Program-made: the position numbers and the translations under genes
Shown here: positions 16,693-24,985 of the stretch, piece after piece
Position numbering within the stretch: the first letter of the stretch is position 1
How the letters are laid out: each line of letters begins with the position of its first letter
Notes under the pieces: model-generated
Databases searched by the model: none
The model's input: only the letters and a program-made list of their open reading frames with translations
What the model was told of the DNA's origin: nothing
NCBI RefSeq assembly: GCF_000717595.1
Contig: NZ_JNZO01000024.1
Coordinates: 109,092-173,091 of the forward strand
DNA: 64,000 nt
Reading direction: 5' to 3'
Source of the DNA: Streptomyces flavochromogenes
GTDB lineage: Bacteria; Actinomycetota; Actinomycetes; Streptomycetales; Streptomycetaceae

Positions 16693-17576
16693 TGGAACTG
16701 CGCGAGGGACAGGTCGCCGTCGTCACCGGCGCGGCGAGCGGCATCGGGCTCGCGATGGCCCGCCGCTTCGCCGCCGAGGGCCTGGCCGTCGTCCTCGGCG
16801 ACGTCGAGGAGGGCGCGCTCGCCGAGGCCGCCGACGAGCTGATGGCAGCCGGGGCACAGGTCCTGGCCCGGACGGTCGACGTCTCGGACCCCGACGACGT
16901 ACGGGCGTTGGCGGAGGCCACGTACGACACCTTCGGCGCCGTCCACGTCCTCTGCAACAACGCCGGCGTGGGATCCGGCGCCGAGGGCCGGATGTGGGAG
17001 CACGAGCCCAACGACTGGAAGTGGGCCTTCTCCGTCAACGTCTGGGGCGTCTTCCACGGCATCCAGGCCTTCGTCCCCCGGATGCTCGCCGGCGGCGAAC
17101 CCGGCCATGTCGTCAACACCTCCTCCGGCGACGGCGGCATCGCCCCGCTGCCCACCGCCTCCGTGTACGCGGTCACCAAGGCGGCCGTCGTCACCATGAC
17201 CGAGTCGCTCTACGCCCACCTGAGGGCCGAGCACGCGCGCGTGAGCGCCTCCGTGCTCTTCCCCGGACCGCACATGCTCCGCACCGGCCTGTGGGAGTCG
17301 CACCGCAACCGGCCCGAGCGGTACGCCAAGGAGCGCCCGCGCCGGACCCCGTACCGCAGCCTCGACCAGTGGGAGGCCGCGATGAAGGAGGCCGGCCACG
17401 AGGTCGCCTTCACCCCGGTGGAGGAGGTCGCCGAGCACGTCGTCGACGGCATCCGCGCCGACCGCTTCTGGATGCTGCCGGAGAGCGAGCACAGCGACCG
17501 GCAGATCACGGCACGCTCGCGGTCGATGCTCGACCGCTCGAACCCGTCGTACCTGGAGAACTTCATCCTCGACTGA
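16692..17576 (+). CDS. SDR family oxidoreductase
   Basis: This 294-aa classical SDR has TGAASGIG (12-19) for nucleotide binding, NNAG (89-92), S144/S145, and YxxxK as Y159-AVT-K163. The C-terminus is longer than in FabG and carries an unusual SLDQWEAAMKEAGHEVAFTP region, perhaps a substrate lid. An Asp in GDVEE after the second strand suggests NAD over NADP. The start ATG overlaps the ADC stop as TGATG. It probably oxidises or reduces a hydroxy/keto intermediate in the same pathway; the substrate is unknown. Confidence 0.92.
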   Translation: MELREGQVAVVTGAASGIGLAMARRFAAEGLAVVLGDVEEGALAEAADELMAAGAQVLARTVDVSDPDDVRALAEATYDTFGAVHVLCNNAGVGSGAEGRMWEHEPNDWKWAFSVNVWGVFHGIQAFVPRMLAGGEPGHVVNTSSGDGGIAPLPTASVYAVTKAAVVTMTESLYAHLRAEHARVSASVLFPGPHMLRTGLWESHRNRPERYAKERPRRTPYRSLDQWEAAMKEAGHEVAFTPVEEVAEHVVDGIRADRFWMLPESEHSDRQITARSRSMLDRSNPSYLENFILD

Positions 17577-17586
17577 GGGGGCCCCG

Positions 17587-18870
17587 ATGGCCGATCCGAA
17601 CGACCCGTATCTGATCATCTCCTCCGACTGTCACGCCGGGCTGCCCACCGAGGAGTACCGGCCCTACCTCGCCTCCCGCTTCCACCGCGCGTTCGACGAG
17701 TTCCTCGCCGGACGCGAGGCGCGCCGGGAGGCCATGACCCGGCTCGGGGTCCGCAACGAGGCCTTCGCGAACAAGTGGTTCAGCGACAACGCGGAAGGGC
17801 TGCGCGGCGGCTGGGACGCCGGGCAGCGGCTCAAGGAGCTCGACGGCGACGGGGTGGCGGCCGAGGTCGTCTTCCCCGACGCGGACGCCGTCGACAGCCA
17901 GACCGCCGCGCCCTTCGGCGTCGGCCTCGGTCTCTCCGGCGACCAGGACCCCGAGCTGGGCATGGCGGGCGCGCAGGCGCACAACCGGTGGCTCGCCGAG
18001 CTCGTGGGACAGAATCCCGAGCGGCACTGCGGGGTGGCGCTGCTGCCCATCACGGCCGAGCCGGCCGAGGTCGTCGCCGAGATCCACCGGGCCAAGGAGT
18101 CCGGGCTCGGGGCGCTGATGATCCCCTCCATGTGGGTGGACAAGGAGCCGTACCACGACCGGCGCTACGACCCCGTCTGGGCGGCCGCCGCCGAGACCGG
18201 GATGCCGCTGGTCACCCACTCGGGAGCGGCGCCGCGCGAGGAGTACGGCGACCACCTCGGCATCTACGTCTCCGAGGTCACCTGGTGGCCGGCCAGGCCG
18301 CTGTGGTTCCTGCTCTGGTCGGGCGTCTTCGAGCGGCACCCCGGGCTCCGGTTCGGCGTCGCCGAGTCGGGCTGCTGGTGGCTGCCGAACCTCCTCTGGT
18401 TCATGGACCGGCTCTACCTCGGCGCGCACGGCGGCAAGAAGCTGTCCCCGTTCGCGGAGCTGCGGCGGCCGCCGAGCGAGTACCTGGACCGGCAGGTCTT
18501 CATCTGCGCCACCAACACCAAGCGGCGTGAACTCGCCCAGCGGTACGAGATCGGCGTCGACAACATCCTGTGGGGCTCGGACTTCCCGCACCCGGAGGGG
18601 ACCTGGCCCGACACGCGCGCGTGGCTCCGGAAGACCTTCCACGACATCCCGGTGACGGAGACCCGCCGGATGCTGGGCCTCGCGGCGGCCGAGGTCTTCG
18701 GATTCGACCTCCGGAAGCTGGATCCGATCGCCCGCCGCATCGGCCCCACCCCCGCGGACCTCGGCCAGCCCGCCGACCAGGGCGCCGTGGAGGCCTCCTG
18801 GGCCCGCTCGCGCGAGGTCGGCAGGCACTGGCTGACGGACCACGACTTCCCCACCCTGGGGGTGAGCTGA
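17587..18870 (+). CDS. Amidohydrolase family protein (ACMSD-like), first copy
   Basis: The 427-aa protein has a metal-dependent hydrolase TIM barrel. The N-terminal metal motif is D14-C-H16 in ISSDCHAG, a barrel His is in LVTHSGAAP, and the late Asp in NILWGSDFPHPEG. This motif set is that of the amidohydrolase_2 group, which includes aminocarboxymuconate-semialdehyde and 2,3-dihydroxybenzoate decarboxylases. The second cassette amidohydrolase is clearly homologous, so the two may form a heteromer or act on successive intermediates. The gene lies 10 bases after the SDR and overlaps the next gene by one base. Confidence 0.9.
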   Translation: MADPNDPYLIISSDCHAGLPTEEYRPYLASRFHRAFDEFLAGREARREAMTRLGVRNEAFANKWFSDNAEGLRGGWDAGQRLKELDGDGVAAEVVFPDADAVDSQTAAPFGVGLGLSGDQDPELGMAGAQAHNRWLAELVGQNPERHCGVALLPITAEPAEVVAEIHRAKESGLGALMIPSMWVDKEPYHDRRYDPVWAAAAETGMPLVTHSGAAPREEYGDHLGIYVSEVTWWPARPLWFLLWSGVFERHPGLRFGVAESGCWWLPNLLWFMDRLYLGAHGGKKLSPFAELRRPPSEYLDRQVFICATNTKRRELAQRYEIGVDNILWGSDFPHPEGTWPDTRAWLRKTFHDIPVTETRRMLGLAAAEVFGFDLRKLDPIARRIGPTPADLGQPADQGAVEASWARSREVGRHWLTDHDFPTLGVS

Positions 18871-20093
18871 TGGACCGCTACACCGTCATCTCGGCGGACT
18901 GCCACGCCGGCGCCGACCTCCTCGACTACCGCCCGTACCTGGAGAAGAAGCACCACGAGGCCTTCGACGCCTGGGCGGCCTCCTACGTCAACCCGTACGA
19001 GGACCTGCTCGCCGACACCGCCGACCGCAACTGGAACTCCGAGCGCCGGCTGCGCGAGCTGGAGGCGGACGGCATCGTCGCCGAGGTCGTCTTCCCCAAC
19101 ACCGTCCCGCCGTTCTTCCCCAAGGCCTCCCTGATGGCCCAGCCGCCCGGCGCGGCCGAGTACGAGCAGCGCTGGGCCGGACTCCAGGCGCACAACCGCT
19201 GGCTCGCCGACTTCTGCGCGGCCGCCCCGGGACGCAGGGCCGGCGTGGCGCAGATCCTCCTCAACGACGTCGACGCGGCGGTCGCCGAGATCCGCCGCGC
19301 CCGCGAGGCGGGACTCACCGGGGGCGTCCTGCTGCCCGGGGTGCCGCCCGGCTCACCGGTCCCCGAGCTGTACTCGGAGGCGTACGACCCGATCTGGGCG
19401 GTCTGCGCCGAGCTCGACGTCCCCGTCAACCACCACGGCGGCTCGGCGTCGCCGCCGCTGGGCGACGAACCCGCCGCCCGCGCGGTCTTCATGGTGGAGA
19501 CCACCTGGTTCTCCCACCGGGCGCTGTGGCACCTGGTCTTCGGTGGCGCCTTCCGGCGCCACCCGGGACTCAAGCTGGTCCTGACCGAACAGGGCTCGGG
19601 ATGGATCCCGGGCGTGCTCGACATGCTGGACTACTACCACGGCCGCCTGGTGTCGGCCGCGACGAAGGCCTCCACCGCGGAGTCGAAGTTCGGCGCGGGC
19701 CTCGCCGAGGCCATGGGCAAGGGACCCAGCACGGTCTGGCGCGACCACTGCTTCGTCGGCGCGAGCTTCATGCGCCCCCACGAGGTGCCGCTGCGCGACC
19801 GGATCGGCCTCGACAAGATCATGTGGGGCAGCGACTACCCGCACGACGAGGGCACCACCCCGTACTCCCGCGAAGGCCTCCGGATCGCCTACGCCGGGCT
19901 GCCGAGGGAGGAGGTCGCGGCGATGGCCGGCGGCAACGCGGCCCGCGTCTACGGCTTCGACCTGCCGTATCTGGACACCCTGGCCGCGGTCCACGGTCCG
20001 ACCGTCGAGGAGATCGCCGAGCCCCTGAAGGAGGTCCCCGCAGGCGCCACCAGTCCGGCCTTCGCCCCGGGCGGGTCGGTCCGCGTCTGGTGA
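18870..20093 (+). CDS. Amidohydrolase family protein (ACMSD-like), second copy
   Basis: The 407-aa protein is paralogous to the preceding one: YTVISADCHAG at the N-terminus, the shared AGLQAHNRWLADF segment, PVNHHGGSASPP for the barrel His, and IMWGSDYPHDEGT for the late Asp. It lacks the longer N-terminal insertion of its partner and ends in a divergent tail. Start ATG 18870 overlaps the previous stop (TGATG). Decarboxylation or hydrolysis of a ring-cleavage product is a reasonable guess from the family, but no specific substrate can be read. Confidence 0.9.
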   Translation: MDRYTVISADCHAGADLLDYRPYLEKKHHEAFDAWAASYVNPYEDLLADTADRNWNSERRLRELEADGIVAEVVFPNTVPPFFPKASLMAQPPGAAEYEQRWAGLQAHNRWLADFCAAAPGRRAGVAQILLNDVDAAVAEIRRAREAGLTGGVLLPGVPPGSPVPELYSEAYDPIWAVCAELDVPVNHHGGSASPPLGDEPAARAVFMVETTWFSHRALWHLVFGGAFRRHPGLKLVLTEQGSGWIPGVLDMLDYYHGRLVSAATKASTAESKFGAGLAEAMGKGPSTVWRDHCFVGASFMRPHEVPLRDRIGLDKIMWGSDYPHDEGTTPYSREGLRIAYAGLPREEVAAMAGGNAARVYGFDLPYLDTLAAVHGPTVEEIAEPLKEVPAGATSPAFAPGGSVRVW

Positions 20094-20117
20094 CCCGCCG
20101 GGTGCGACGCTCCTGAC

Positions 20118-20846
20118 GTGACCGACGCACCCGAGGCGACCGACGCCCCCGCACACGAGGCCCACGGCGGAGCCCTCGGCTCCCGTCTCAACTGGCTCCG
20201 GGCGGCCGTGCTCGGAGCCAACGACGGAGTCGTCTCCACCGCGGGCCTCGTCGTCGGCGTCGCCGGCGCCACCGAGTCCCAGGCCGCCCTGCTCACCGCG
20301 GGCCTCGCGGGACTCCTGGCCGGATCGATGTCGATGGCGGCGGGGGAGTACGTCTCGGTCTCCACCCAGCGCGACTCCGAGAACGCGGCCCTCGCCCAGG
20401 AGAAACGCGAACTGCGCGAGGATCCGGAGGCGGAGCTCGCCGAACTGACCGGCCTCCTGGCGGCCCGCGGCCTCTCCGCCGACGTGGCCCGCGAGGCCGC
20501 CGAACAGCTCACCGCCCGCGACGCACTGCGCGCCCACGCGCGCGTGGAGCTGGGCATCGACCCGGACCGACTCACGATCCCCTGGCACGCCGCCGCCGCG
20601 AGCTTCCTCGCCTTCACCGTCGGCGCCCTGCTCCCGCTCCTCGCGATCGTCCTCCCCCCGGCCTCGGCCCGCCTCTGGGTCACGGTCGTCTCCGTCCTCG
20701 CGGCCCTGACCTTCACCGGCTGGTGGAGCGCCCGCCTGGGCGAGGCACCCGCGGGCCGCGCGATCCTCCGCAACGTGGCGGGCGGCGCCCTGGCGATGGC
20801 GGTCACCTACGGCGCGGGCTCGTTGCTGGGAGCGACGGGAGTCTAG
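20118..20846 (+). CDS. VIT1/CCC1-type transporter
   Basis: The 242-aa protein matches the VIT/CCC1 iron-manganese transporter family: LRAAVLGANDGVVSTAGLVVGVAGA in the first helix, SMSMAAGEYVSVSTQRDSE in the second and third, then a charged cytoplasmic metal-binding loop (about 85-150) and three C-terminal membrane helices (about 155-240). These proteins export or store Fe2+/Mn2+. GTG 20118 follows the amidohydrolase by 24 bases, so it may be read through from the cassette, but the function appears unrelated. Confidence 0.92.
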   Translation: MTDAPEATDAPAHEAHGGALGSRLNWLRAAVLGANDGVVSTAGLVVGVAGATESQAALLTAGLAGLLAGSMSMAAGEYVSVSTQRDSENAALAQEKRELREDPEAELAELTGLLAARGLSADVAREAAEQLTARDALRAHARVELGIDPDRLTIPWHAAAASFLAFTVGALLPLLAIVLPPASARLWVTVVSVLAALTFTGWWSARLGEAPAGRAILRNVAGGALAMAVTYGAGSLLGATGV

Positions 20847-20947
20847 GCCGCTCGGAGGCTCCTTGTCAGAAGGTGCCAAGGCTTGCTGACAAGTCGTCTC
20901 GCATACTTGTTGGTAACGACGTCTATCCGCACCCCGGCCCCCGCCCC

Positions 20948-20953
20948 TACCGT
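20948..20953 (+). promoter_or_regulatory. -10 element of a leaderless promoter (sterol desaturase gene)
   Basis: TACCGT lies 7 bases before the ATG at 20961 and no ribosome site is present, the usual pattern of leaderless Streptomyces transcripts. No clear -35 was identified. Confidence 0.45.
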
Positions 20954-20960
20954 CGACGGC

Positions 20961-21854
20961 ATGCCCAACCTGCCCGATGTCGTGCTCTGGTCCATACCGG
21001 CGTTCGTCCTGCTCACCGTCCTGGAGATGGTCGGCTACCGCCTCCGTCCCGACGAGGACGCCGCCGGATACGAGGCCAAGGACACGGCCACGAGCATGGG
21101 CATGGGCCTCGGGAGCCTCTTCGTCGACCTCGTGTGGAAGATCCCGATCGTCGCGATCTACACGGCGGTCCACGAGCTCACCCCGCTCCGGGTCCCCCTC
21201 CTGTGGTGGACGATCCCGCTCATGCTGCTCGCCCAGGACTTCTTCTACTACTGGCAGCACCGCGGCCACCACGTCGTCCGGATCCTGTGGGCGTCCCACG
21301 TCGTGCACCACAGCAGCCGCAGGTTCAACCTCTCCACCGCGCTGCGCCAGCCCTGGACCGGCTTCACCTCGTGGCCGTTCTATCTGCCGATGATCGCGCT
21401 CGGCGTCCACCCCGCCGCCGTCGCCTTCTGCTCCTCGGTCAGTCTCGTCTACCAGTTCTGGATCCACACCGAGCGCGTCGACAAGCTGCCCCGGCCCTTC
21501 GAGTACGTCCTCAACACCCCCTCGCACCACCGCGTCCACCACGCCTCCCAGGGCGGCTACCTGGACCGGAACTTCGGCGGGATCCTCATCGTCTGGGACC
21601 GGATGTTCGGCTCCTGGGTCGGTGAGACCGAACGACCCGTCTACGGCCTCACCAAGAACATCGAGACCTACAACCCGCTGCGCGTCGCCACCCACGAGTA
21701 CGCGGCCATCGCCCGCGACCTCAAGGCCGCGAAGGACTGGCGCGAGCGGGCCGGCCGGGTCCTCCGCGGCCCGGGCTGGCAGCCCGGGCCCGCCGACACC
21801 AGGATCCCCGGCATCGCCGCCCCCGAGACCGTCGCCCCGGAGACCGCCGCGTGA
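20961..21854 (+). CDS. Sterol desaturase / fatty acid hydroxylase family membrane protein
   Basis: The 297-aa membrane protein has the eight-His di-iron motifs: WQHRGHH, SHVVHHSS and SHHRVHHA. Four hydrophobic segments lie before and between these motifs. The family oxidises C-H bonds in sterols, carotenoids, fatty acids or alkylglycerol ethers. ATG 20961 is preferred over an upstream in-frame start because the latter would overlap the promoter. The gene overlaps the lysoplasmalogenase start by GTGA, which points to ether-lipid metabolism. The last 50 residues are a low-complexity Pro/Ala tail. Confidence 0.9.
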   Translation: MPNLPDVVLWSIPAFVLLTVLEMVGYRLRPDEDAAGYEAKDTATSMGMGLGSLFVDLVWKIPIVAIYTAVHELTPLRVPLLWWTIPLMLLAQDFFYYWQHRGHHVVRILWASHVVHHSSRRFNLSTALRQPWTGFTSWPFYLPMIALGVHPAAVAFCSSVSLVYQFWIHTERVDKLPRPFEYVLNTPSHHRVHHASQGGYLDRNFGGILIVWDRMFGSWVGETERPVYGLTKNIETYNPLRVATHEYAAIARDLKAAKDWRERAGRVLRGPGWQPGPADTRIPGIAAPETVAPETAA

Positions 21855-22531
21855 AGAACTCCCCCCACGGGCTCTCCGGCGCTCCCGCCCGCCCGCTCGC
21901 CCCCAGCCTCTCCGGCGCGCTGCTCGCCGCCTTCGGGCTCGCGGCCGCCGTCGACCTGGTCTCCCTGCTCGCCGGCGCCGAGCTCGGCCACCAGCTCGCC
22001 AAGCCGCTCCTGATGCCCCTGCTCGCCGCGTACGCCGCGACCCGGGGCGCCCCCAGGCCGCTGACCGCCGCGCTGCTCCTCGGCTGGGGCGGCGACGTGT
22101 TCCTGCTCTCCGACGCCGACGGGGCCTTCCTCGTCGGGATGGGCTCCTTCGCCGCCGGCCACGTCTGCTACCTGGTCCTCTTCGGACGACGGCGTACGTC
22201 CCCGGCGCTCGGCGCCCTGTACGCGGCCGCCCTCCTCGGCACCGTCGTGCTCCTCTGGCCCGACCTCCCCGCCGGCCTCCGCGTCCCGGTCGCCGGCTAC
22301 TCGCTGCTCCTGACCGCCATGGCGTACCGCGCGAGCTCCCTCGGTCTCCTCGCGGGACTGGGCGGCGCTCTCTTCCTGCTGTCCGACACCCTGATCGCCA
22401 CCGGGGTCGCCGAGTGGCCCCAGCTGCCCGCGCCCGACTTCTGGGTCATGCTGACCTACATCGCGGCGCAGTACCTGCTGACGGCGGGAGCGCTCCGCGC
22501 GATGTACGGTGAACGTCGTACAACCGTCTGA
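21851..22531 (+). CDS. Lysoplasmalogenase (YhhN family)
   Basis: The 226-aa protein has about eight hydrophobic helices and the YhhN motifs: KPLLMPLLAAY, LLLGWGGDVFLL and ALFLLSDTLIA, where the two conserved Asp residues are expected at the active site. YhhN/TMEM86 enzymes cleave the vinyl ether bond of lysoplasmalogens. GTG 21851 overlaps the desaturase stop by 4 bases, so the two proteins are coupled. Streptomyces is not a well-known plasmalogen producer, so the true substrate may be another ether lipid. Confidence 0.9.
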   Translation: MKNSPHGLSGAPARPLAPSLSGALLAAFGLAAAVDLVSLLAGAELGHQLAKPLLMPLLAAYAATRGAPRPLTAALLLGWGGDVFLLSDADGAFLVGMGSFAAGHVCYLVLFGRRRTSPALGALYAAALLGTVVLLWPDLPAGLRVPVAGYSLLLTAMAYRASSLGLLAGLGGALFLLSDTLIATGVAEWPQLPAPDFWVMLTYIAAQYLLTAGALRAMYGERRTTV

Positions 22532-22549
22532 CAGCAAGGACCGCCCCAC

Positions 22550-23593
22550 ATGCGCGCCACCACCATCCACGCCCCGTTCGACATGCGCGTGGAGGACGTG
22601 CCCGACCCGGTGATCCAGGACCCCACGGACGTCGTCCTGCGGGTCCTGCGCGCCTGCATCTGCGGCAGCGACCTGTGGGCCTACCGCGGCGAGTCCGCCC
22701 GGCAGCCCGGCCAGCGCATCGGCCACGAGTTCCTCGGCATCGTCGAGGCGGCGGGCTCCGACGTCACCGGCTTCACCGCCGGAGACCTCGTCCTCGCCCC
22801 CTTCGTCTGGTCCGACGGCACCTGCGACTACTGCGCCGAGGGCCTCCAGACCTCCTGCCCGAGCGGCGGTTTCTGGGGCTCGGTCGGCTCCGACGGCGGT
22901 CAGGGCGAGGCCGTCCGCGTCCCCTTCGCCGACGGCACCCTCGTCAAGCTCCCCGCCGACGCCGCCTCGGACGACCACCTGCTGACCGCGCTCCTCGCGC
23001 TCTCCGACGTCATGGGCACCGGCCACCACGCCGCCTTGGGCGCCGGGGTCCGCAAGGGCTCCACGGTCGCCGTGGTGGGCGACGGCGCCGTCGGCCTCTG
23101 CGGTGTCCTCGCCGCCAAGCGCCTCGGCGCCGAGCGGATCATCGCGCTCGGCCGCCACACCACCCGTACCGACATCGCCCGCCTCTTCGGCGCCACCGAC
23201 GTCGTCGCCGAGCGCGGAGAGGCCGCCGAGGCCGCCGTCCGCGAGCTCACCGGCGGCCAGGGCGCCCACGCCGTCATCGAGGCCGTCGGCACCGAGCAGT
23301 CCATGCGGACCGCCGTCGCCATCGCCCGCGACGGCGGCTCGATCGGCTACGTCGGCGTCCCGCACGGCAGCGGCACCGGGCTCGACCTGTCCGTCATGTT
23401 CGACCGGAACATCGCGCTGCGCGGCGGTGTCGCCCCCGTGCGCGCGTACATCCCGGAGCTGCTCCCGGACGTCCTCGACGGCACCATCGACCCGTCGCCG
23501 GTCTTCGACCTGACCGTCGGCCTCGACGGCGTCCCCGGCGGTTACAGGGCGATGGACGAGCGCACCGCGCTCAAGGTCCTCGTCAAGCCGTAG
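22550..23593 (+). CDS. Zinc-dependent alcohol dehydrogenase family protein
   Basis: This 347-aa MDR enzyme carries catalytic zinc ligands C38 (in CICGSD) and H59/E60 (GHEF), plus a Rossmann domain with VVGDGAVGLCG. The structural zinc lobe has only three Cys (C92, C95, C103), with Asp at the usual first position, which appears normal in this subgroup. NADP or NAD preference is not clear. ATG 22550 has a weak AAGGA site. It converges on the CoA transferase gene, overlapping its end by 11 bases, and is 18 bases after the lysoplasmalogenase gene. Confidence 0.9.
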   Translation: MRATTIHAPFDMRVEDVPDPVIQDPTDVVLRVLRACICGSDLWAYRGESARQPGQRIGHEFLGIVEAAGSDVTGFTAGDLVLAPFVWSDGTCDYCAEGLQTSCPSGGFWGSVGSDGGQGEAVRVPFADGTLVKLPADAASDDHLLTALLALSDVMGTGHHAALGAGVRKGSTVAVVGDGAVGLCGVLAAKRLGAERIIALGRHTTRTDIARLFGATDVVAERGEAAEAAVRELTGGQGAHAVIEAVGTEQSMRTAVAIARDGGSIGYVGVPHGSGTGLDLSVMFDRNIALRGGVAPVRAYIPELLPDVLDGTIDPSPVFDLTVGLDGVPGGYRAMDERTALKVLVKP

Positions 23594-24887
23594 TCCAGAC
23601 GGCGTCGTCCCCGCCCTGGAGACCCGGCGGGCGTGACCAGCCCGTCGGGCCGCCCTCGTACGCGACCGGCGACAGCGCGTGCCGCAGATGCCCGAGCGGG
23701 CCCTTCGACTCGGTGAGGTACCGCTCGGGCTCGTACCGCGGCAGCGCGTGCGTCAGCCAGTGCCCCGTCTGGGCGAGGGCGAGCCGGACGAGCCTCGTGC
23801 CGCCGTCGCGGTCCTGCTCGGTCAGCGACCGCAGGACCGCCGCCGCCAGCAGATAGCCGCTCCCGTGGTCCAGGGCCTGCGCCGGCAGCGCACCCGGCTG
23901 CTCCACCGAACCCTCGGTGACCGCGATCCCGGTCGCCACCTGGACCAGGCTGTCGAAGCCGCGCCGCCCGGCCCAGGGCCCGTAGTCGCCCCAGGCGGAG
24001 AGCCGCGCGGTGACAAGACCCGGGCGGTGCAGGTCGAAGCGGTCGAGCGCGCCCGGCCGGTAACCGGTGACCAGCACATCGGCCGCGTCCAGGAGCTCCC
24101 CGAAGGTGCGCCGGTCCGACGGGCGGTCCAGATCGAGCGCGGCGGTCCGCTTGCCGACGTCCGTGTCCGCGTGCTGGTCCGGCAGTTCGGGATTGCCCGG
24201 CGGGTCGATCCGCAGCACGTCCGCGCCGAGCAGCGCGAGCGTCCGGGTCGCGACCGGCCCGGCGATCACCCGGGTCAGGTCCAGAACCCTCGGCGGGCCG
24301 CCATGGCGTCGCCGGGGCGGGGCCTCGTCGAGCCGCTCCCGGGTCAGCAGCGGCCGCGCCGCCACCTCCCGGCCCTGGCCGTGCGCCGCCCACTGCGCGG
24401 GCGTCCGCAGGGCGACGGCCAGGCCCCCGGCCGCGTACACCGCCGCCTCGACCTCGCTCGCCCGGCGCTCGCCGATCGCCGCCGCCACGGCCTCCACGGA
24501 CTCCTCCCGCACATCGAGCGCGGTCAGCAACGCCGCGCGGTGGTGCGGATAGTTGGCGTGCGTACGGACCCAGCCGTCGGCCGCCCGCCAGAACCGGGAG
24601 AGCGGCGCGAAGCTCACCGGCGCCCGCCCGTCGACCCGCAGATGGCGCTCGCTCACGAAAGCCGTGGCGACGGCCCCGTCGTCCACGCGGACCGGGCCCG
24701 GGAGCCCGGCCCGTTCGACGGCGGCGAGCCCGGCGACGGCGACCGCCGCCCGGGCCAGCTCCATCACGGGCAGCCGCGCGGCCAGCATCCCCGCGGGTCC
24801 GCCGTACTCCACCCGGTCCACCAGGGCGGGATCACCGCCGAGGGCCGACCACAACAACTCCGTACCGGTGCGCACTGTGTTGTCCAT
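23583..24887 (-). CDS. CaiB/BaiF-type CoA transferase family protein
   Basis: The 434-aa protein contains the family III CoA-transferase core beginning only at residue 200: VLDLTRVIAGPVATRTLALLGADV, then DVLVTGYRPGAL and GFDSLVQVATG, where D312 stands at the catalytic Asp. Residues 1-195 come first and carry GWVRTHANYPHHRAALL, which resembles the second (C-terminal) half of ordinary enzymes. The halves may therefore be permuted. ATG 24887 has no ribosome site but a -10 (CATAGT) 7 bases upstream, so the transcript is probably leaderless. Its CoA substrate is unknown. Confidence 0.85.
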   Translation of the reverse strand: MDNTVRTGTELLWSALGGDPALVDRVEYGGPAGMLAARLPVMELARAAVAVAGLAAVERAGLPGPVRVDDGAVATAFVSERHLRVDGRAPVSFAPLSRFWRAADGWVRTHANYPHHRAALLTALDVREESVEAVAAAIGERRASEVEAAVYAAGGLAVALRTPAQWAAHGQGREVAARPLLTRERLDEAPPRRRHGGPPRVLDLTRVIAGPVATRTLALLGADVLRIDPPGNPELPDQHADTDVGKRTAALDLDRPSDRRTFGELLDAADVLVTGYRPGALDRFDLHRPGLVTARLSAWGDYGPWAGRRGFDSLVQVATGIAVTEGSVEQPGALPAQALDHGSGYLLAAAVLRSLTEQDRDGGTRLVRLALAQTGHWLTHALPRYEPERYLTESKGPLGHLRHALSPVAYEGGPTGWSRPPGLQGGDDAVWTTA

Positions 24888-24894
24888 GGACCGC

Positions 24895-24900
24895 ACTATG
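24895..24900 (-). promoter_or_regulatory. -10 element of a leaderless promoter (CoA transferase)
   Basis: Read on the minus strand the bases are CATAGT, followed by 7 bases and the ATG at 24887. There is no ribosome binding site. The -35 is unclear. Confidence 0.45.
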
Positions 24901-24924
24901 GCACTCAGTGCCATGGGACATGCA

Positions 24925-24960
24925 GAGGGCCCTGGTGTGGCGCACCACACCAGGGCCCTC
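24925..24960 (-). terminator. Perfect 16-bp hairpin terminator of the subtilisin gene
   Basis: GAGGGCCCTGGTGTGG pairs perfectly with CCACACCAGGGCCCTC around a 4-base loop CGCA. It lies 25 bases downstream of the subtilisin stop and upstream of the CoA transferase promoter. Confidence 0.85.
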
Positions 24961-24985
24961 GCTCACTCACTCAGTCACGCATCGA

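Noticed and set aside
19353..21695. Long minus-strand frame opposite the amidohydrolase, VIT and desaturase genes
   Set aside because: Antisense shadow with Gly/Asp/Arg bias and no motif.
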